Virus record (IMG/VR): IMGVR_UViG_3300018039_000019
Coordinates: 1-25,057 of that record
Length of the DNA stretch: 25,057 nt
Direction: 5' to 3' (one strand)
Source of the DNA: a virus
The notes under the pieces were generated by a model. It was not told the origin of the DNA. It saw only the letters and a program-made list of their open reading frames with translations, and did no database searches. Both the position numbers and the translations under genes were made by a program. Below, one piece after another: positions 22,036 through 25,057 of the stretch; the stretch's first letter is position 1; each line of letters opens with the position of its first letter.

Positions 22036-22421
22036 AAAGAAAAAAGCCGCTAAAAGCCAAAAAAGGCCTGCAACAAAAGACGCCGCTCAAACGGGGAGGT
22101 AAGCCAAATTATCGATCTGCCAAAACGTCCAAGAAGTATGAGGAGCGTCGACCCTTGGTGGAACGACTACTCAAGGAAAGGCCGGCGTGTGAGGCGTGCC
22201 CAGTTTTCGCAGAACATGACGGACAGGTCACTTACGTCCGCCGTGCTAGCGTCGACATCCATGAGGTCGTCAGGCGGAGTCAGGGCGGGTCGATTCTTGA
22301 TGAGGCTAATCTTCTCGCTGTGTGCCGCAGCTGCCATCGTCGTATCGGCGATTATCCTGCGCTGGCTTTCTCGTTAGGTTTAGCAAAACACGGTTGGGAA
22401 AAGGAGAACGACAATGAGTAA
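22032..22421 (+). CDS. HNH endonuclease
   Basis: Metal-dependent nicking or cutting nuclease. The N-terminal ~35 residues are very basic (MKRKKPLKAKKGLQQKTPLK), suited to DNA binding. The zinc frame is C53EAC56 with C98RSC101, and the catalytic core runs from DIHEVV (D75, H77) through GGSILDEANL (N93) to CHRRIGDYPAL. Length 129 is usual for free-standing phage HNH enzymes, which often assist packaging or act as homing or recombination nucleases. It starts at GTG (22032) overlapping the upstream stop and overlaps the next gene by 8 bases. Its distance from terL argues slightly against a dedicated packaging role. Confidence 0.9.
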   Translation: MKRKKPLKAKKGLQQKTPLKRGGKPNYRSAKTSKKYEERRPLVERLLKERPACEACPVFAEHDGQVTYVRRASVDIHEVVRRSQGGSILDEANLLAVCRSCHRRIGDYPALAFSLGLAKHGWEKENDNE

Positions 22422-22665
22422 AAGTGCTGTAAAAGACGAAAAGACTTTGACCGAGGCCTTGAGGATGATCTCCTCGTATCACAACAGGCACGGCTATCCC
22501 CCAACAGTCAGGGAGATCGGTGAAAGTCTCTCGTTTTCCTCACCTTCCTCCGCCATGGCTGTAGTGAAAATTCTTGCCAGTCGCGGAATGATTACGATGA
22601 GGAACAGGATGCCAAGAACCATCATGATGACTGAAGCCGGAAAATTGAGGATCGAACAGAAATGA
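22414..22665 (+). CDS. LexA-like winged-helix DNA-binding protein lacking the protease domain
   Basis: Putative transcription regulator. The 83 residues match the LexA N-terminal winged helix: LTEALRMISSYHNRHGYPPT, VREIGESLSFSSPSSAMAVV with recognition-helix position, and KILASRGMITM leading to the wing (PRTIMMTEAG). LexA's C-terminal autoprotease (Ser/Lys dyad) is absent, so it cannot self-cleave; it could compete for SOS-type operators or act as a phage repressor. AAAGGAGAA precedes the ATG, which lies inside the end of the HNH gene, and its stop overlaps the resolvase start (ATGA). No LexA-box-like operator was recognised in the window. Confidence 0.85.
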   Translation: MSKSAVKDEKTLTEALRMISSYHNRHGYPPTVREIGESLSFSSPSSAMAVVKILASRGMITMRNRMPRTIMMTEAGKLRIEQK

Positions 22666-23186
22666 GATCCGTTATGGGACTCGACTTGTCGCTTACATCG
22701 ACAGGCGTGTCCTGTGACGACAGAACGTGGACGATTGCCGCGAAATCGAAGGGCGCTCAACGCCTGTACGACATCCGCGCCAGACTCCGCGTAGACGTGG
22801 CGAGCAACCATCACCCCGGTGTTGTGATCGAGGGATATTCGTTCGCGAGCCGGAATAGTCAGGCGCACAGCATCGGTGAACTCGGCGGAGTCATCAGACT
22901 CTTGCTCCACGATTTGGGTATCCCCTATGTCGAGGTTCCGCCGACAGTTCGAGCAAAATTTGCTACAGGAAAAGGAAATGCCGGAAAAAACGAAGTTGTT
23001 TCAGCAGTATCGGCAAGAACAGGAATTGTTTGGGACGGAGCCGGAGGAGACGACCGGTGCGATGCCTACATCCTTGAGGAAATGGGGCGTGCCGTCCTCG
23101 GAAGACAGAGGCACGACTGGCCCGCCGCGAACCTTGCCGCACTCGAAAAAATCGACTGGTCAGAATTGGAGAAATACTGTGGCTAG
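22662..23186 (+). CDS. RuvC-like Holliday junction resolvase
   Basis: Cuts branched DNA from recombination or replication. The RNase H-fold signature is complete: D8 in GLDLSLTSTGV, E57 in VVIEGYSFASR, GELGGVIRLLLHDLG, VPPTVRAKFATGKGNAGKNE, and D131/D134 in DDRCDAYILEEMG. Length 174 equals bacterial RuvC and phage resolvases. The C-terminus adds an acidic segment (LEKIDWSELEKYCG). Start ATG 22662 overlaps the upstream TGA; a second ATG five codons later is possible. It completes a set with the annealing protein and Cas4-like nuclease, and may also debranch DNA before packaging. Confidence 0.92.
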   Translation: MRSVMGLDLSLTSTGVSCDDRTWTIAAKSKGAQRLYDIRARLRVDVASNHHPGVVIEGYSFASRNSQAHSIGELGGVIRLLLHDLGIPYVEVPPTVRAKFATGKGNAGKNEVVSAVSARTGIVWDGAGGDDRCDAYILEEMGRAVLGRQRHDWPAANLAALEKIDWSELEKYCG

Positions 23187-23517
23187 AACGCGGCCGATCT
23201 CTCAAGTTGAGATCGAGCAAGAGATCATCAGGCTTACCTCGATGCTGGAGGACGAGACCGAAACTTTCGAAGCCCTCGCTGTAGATGCAGCCGAGAAAGA
23301 AGCCGACTACAAGGCATCATGGGCGAAGGAGTACCTTTCCGCGAAGGGCTCCATTCGAGAACGAGAAGCGTGGGCTGACTACAAACTAGAAATCCAGATC
23401 CACAATCACAAGATCGCAGAGGCGTTGGTGAAATCGAAGCGAGAAAGGTTGTCCTCGTTGCGAACCTCCATCGACGCCCTGCGAACCCTCGCCGCAAACG
23501 TAAGGGCACAGACATGA
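23179..23517 (+). CDS. short coiled-coil phage protein (112 aa) ending ALRTLAANVRAQT
   Basis: Function unknown. Start is taken at GTG 23179 (GGAG eight bases upstream, overlapping the RuvC stop); the frame is open further upstream only as a shadow of the resolvase gene. The product is a single long helical protein: VEIEQEIIRLTSMLEDETET, KEADYKASWAKEYLSAKGSI and KIAEALVKSKRERLSSLRTS, ending ALRTLAANVRAQT. The length, helical layout and conserved end resemble a small protein family I recall next to recombination genes in many phages, without known function. Its stop overlaps the ParB-like start (ATGA). Confidence 0.82.
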   Translation: MARTRPISQVEIEQEIIRLTSMLEDETETFEALAVDAAEKEADYKASWAKEYLSAKGSIREREAWADYKLEIQIHNHKIAEALVKSKRERLSSLRTSIDALRTLAANVRAQT

Positions 23518-24281
23518 ACCAGATTGATCCAACCCTCATGCCTTTCGCCGTTTCGATCGAGAGCCTCGTTCCACTCCCCGGTAACCCCCGTAAGGGAAAC
23601 GTGGAAGCCATCATGGCGTCGTACCGTGAGTTCGGTCAGGTGAAGCCGATCGTGGTCCGCCCGAATGGTGACGGAACGTCGACTGTGGTCGCCGGGAATC
23701 ACCAGCTGGAGGCGGCGAAACGTCTCGGGTGGGCCCAGATCGCTGCCGTTCAATACGAGGTAGACGATAAGAAAGCTACGGCGTTCGCTTTGGCCGATAA
23801 CCGCACCTCTGAGCTGGGACACACAGACCCCGAGCTTCTCGACAACATTCTGAGCGCAGTTACTTTCGACTACGGAGAACTTCTCGATGGTCTCGGCTGG
23901 GACGAGTTCGAGTTGGCAGCAATCGGCGAGCAGGCCGATCGTCTCGAAAGCATCGCCGCGGACGATGCCGGATACGTCGCCCCACAGATCATTGAGCCGA
24001 TTTCCCGACCGGAGATCACGCGAGAGGTCACATCCGAGGGGGAACGGATCGTTCCTACTGGCGAGGTCGACTCGAAGAGTGTTGCCGCAACCGGTAGCAC
24101 CAGCATCGGGCAGTCCGGATCCCAGCAGGCTGTGGTCCAGTACACGCTCGTTTTCGACGGTGCCGATCAGCAGAAACGTTGGTATGATTTTGTTCGTTGG
24201 CTTCGGTCGGACCCGGGGTACGACGGCAACACCACGGCAGAACGACTCATGAATTTCGTTGAGGCTCACGCCGATTTCTGA
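23514..24281 (+). CDS. ParB/Srx-like N-terminal-domain protein
   Basis: ParB-type fold protein; such phage proteins may bind CTP/ATP, DNA, or act as nucleases or regulators. The N-terminal ~110 residues show the family: SIESLVPLPGNPRKGNVEAI, FGQVKPIVVRPNG, VVAGNHQLEAAKRLGW (box II region), and ALADNRTSELGHTDPELL. A Ser/Gly/Glu-rich linker (about 145-205) leads to a C-terminal unit (VQYTLVFDGADQQKRWYDFV, then AERLMNFVEAHADF), seemingly a separate small domain. No ParA partner and no helix-turn-helix of partition ParB are visible, so chromosome-style partitioning is unlikely. It is the last gene of the tightly overlapping cassette. Confidence 0.88.
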   Translation: MNQIDPTLMPFAVSIESLVPLPGNPRKGNVEAIMASYREFGQVKPIVVRPNGDGTSTVVAGNHQLEAAKRLGWAQIAAVQYEVDDKKATAFALADNRTSELGHTDPELLDNILSAVTFDYGELLDGLGWDEFELAAIGEQADRLESIAADDAGYVAPQIIEPISRPEITREVTSEGERIVPTGEVDSKSVAATGSTSIGQSGSQQAVVQYTLVFDGADQQKRWYDFVRWLRSDPGYDGNTTAERLMNFVEAHADF

Positions 24282-24283
24282 GG

Positions 24284-24312
24284 TTGCAAATCCGGAAAAT
24301 CGCCGGTAAGAT
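24284..24312 (+). promoter_or_regulatory. sigma-70-type promoter candidate before the deacetylase-like gene
   Basis: TTGCAA (24284-24289), a 17-base spacer, and TAAGAT (24307-24312) lie in the only real gap (68 bases) downstream of the ParB-like gene. Transcription would start near 24319, about 30 bases before the ATG at 24350. This suggests the deacetylase-like gene can be expressed separately from the recombination cassette. Confidence 0.5.
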
Positions 24313-24349
24313 AAAAGCAACACATCAACTACTACCTAAGGAGGCAAAT

Positions 24350-25057
24350 ATGATTGTGTTCTACAACGACGACTACGTTCTGGGTGCCGACGACTTCGAC
24401 ACCAACCGCAAGTCACAAGCGATAGCCAACGGACTCCCCGGAAGCTTCGACATCCAATCCCCTGAGGACCTCTACACCGAAACCGAGGCCCTCATCAGAA
24501 CCGTCCACGACGAAAACTACGTCAACGCCGTAAAAGACGGCCACCCCGAACATCTCGCCCGCTCCAACGGGCTCGAGTGGGACCCCACCGTCTTCGACAT
24601 GGCGCTCGCCCACAACGCAGGATGCCTTGCCGCCGCCAAGACCGCGGCATACCAAGGCAACGCGGTGGCGACGCTCTCGTCAGGCCTGCACCATGCCACA
24701 TACGACATGGGTGCTGGATTCTGCACCTTCAACGGAATTGCGGTTGCGGCCTACTGGCTCGCATCGCAGGGACTTACCACGTGCATCATCGACCTCGACG
24801 CCCACTGCGGTGGCGGCACCTACTCGATGATCAATCACGACACGACCTACCAGTTGGACTGCTCTGTGTCGGCCTTCGACCGGTACGTCACCGTCGATGG
24901 TCTCGATCGTCAGATGATGTCCTCGACGGAACATTACATTGAGAACATCATGGACCTGATCCACGGCGAACAGTTAGATCAGATCGACGCAGACATCTTC
25001 ATCTATAACGCCGGTGTCGACCCGATCAACTGCGGTGTCACTGCCGCACAGTTGGCG
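24350..25057 (+). CDS. HDAC/acetylpolyamine amidohydrolase-family deacetylase, 3' end outside window
   Basis: Zinc-dependent amidohydrolase of the arginase/deacetylase superfamily, removing acetyl groups from lysine side chains, polyamines or similar amides; the substrate cannot be read. The open frame runs 236 codons to the window edge. Seen: DTNRKS near residue 18; VHDENYVNAV (52-61); the active-site pair H114-H115 in SSGLHHATYDMGAGFCTFNG; zinc ligands D150 and H152 in IIDLDAHCGGGT; and third ligand D224 in YNAGVDP. The conserved catalytic Tyr should lie beyond the edge. CTAAGGAGG precedes the ATG at good spacing, with its own promoter candidate. Codon use is rich in C-ending codons at the start (GAC, AAC, ACC), similar to the terminase gene. 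The family assignment is firm; the role in a phage is open. Confidence 0.88.
   Translation, partial: MIVFYNDDYVLGADDFDTNRKSQAIANGLPGSFDIQSPEDLYTETEALIRTVHDENYVNAVKDGHPEHLARSNGLEWDPTVFDMALAHNAGCLAAAKTAAYQGNAVATLSSGLHHATYDMGAGFCTFNGIAVAAYWLASQGLTTCIIDLDAHCGGGTYSMINHDTTYQLDCSVSAFDRYVTVDGLDRQMMSSTEHYIENIMDLIHGEQLDQIDADIFIYNAGVDPINCGVTAAQLA

Noticed and set aside
22876-23178. Upstream part of the short coiled-coil frame, giving 101 extra residues
   Set aside because: It lies inside the RuvC-like gene, which has complete catalytic motifs; GTG at 23179 has a good ribosome-binding site.
24413-24964. Several minus-strand frames opposite the deacetylase-like gene
   Set aside because: The plus strand carries HDAC-family His pair and zinc ligands; the minus frames are antisense shadows.

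Overview
This window is part of the genome of a tailed double-stranded DNA phage or prophage (Caudoviricetes). HK97-type packaging and head genes are unmistakable: a large terminase, a portal fused to a MuF domain, and an S78-type prohead protease. The very large multidomain virion proteins and the Arg/Asp-rich composition recall phages of Actinobacteria, but nothing here fixes the host. No tRNA, rRNA, insertion sequence, integrase or CRISPR array was seen.

Layout. Two divergent blocks meet at about 18160-18242. The left block runs on the minus strand (read 18159 down to 100): a 50-residue membrane protein, portal-MuF fusion, prohead protease, a Cys-rich/PepSY-like acidic protein, a small Cys-tailed ORF, a ~203-residue Cys/His protein, a 682-residue protein ending in a pseudokinase-like domain, a 2426-residue giant ending in a PI3/4-kinase-like domain, two small overlapping genes (115 and 114 residues), and a basic ~383-residue protein. 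Most junctions overlap by a few bases or abut closely, which suggests one long late operon. No recognisable major capsid, tail tube, tape measure or lysis gene lies in the window, so these probably lie beyond the left edge.

The right block runs on the plus strand (18243 to the right edge): terminase large subunit, a 169-residue unknown, a Rad52-like single-strand annealing protein, a Cas4/RecB-like Fe-S nuclease, a coiled-coil protein, an HNH endonuclease, a LexA-like DNA-binding-domain-only regulator, a RuvC-like resolvase, a short coiled-coil protein, a ParB-like protein, and a partial HDAC/acetylpolyamine-amidohydrolase family enzyme cut by the window edge. From the annealing protein to ParB this reads as a recombination and DNA-processing cassette whose transcript starts with the terminase. 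The deacetylase-like gene has its own good sigma-70-type promoter candidate and a strong Shine-Dalgarno site.

Most worth following: (1) two neighbouring structural-locus proteins share an N-terminal CP[D/E]G...GGR.TD...C module and a C-terminal kinase-like module; one has an intact GDRHxxN...IDFG signature and the other has lost every catalytic residue (a kinase/pseudokinase pair); (2) a phage-borne HDAC-superfamily enzyme with all visible zinc ligands; (3) tandem PepSY-like domains and three four-Cys clusters in the protein encoded next to the prohead protease; (4) an in-phase A_AAA_AAC slippery heptamer just before a stop codon; (5) a repeated CTCGCGAG palindrome that overlaps the protease ribosome-binding site. 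Functions come from motif reading by eye; no database search was run.
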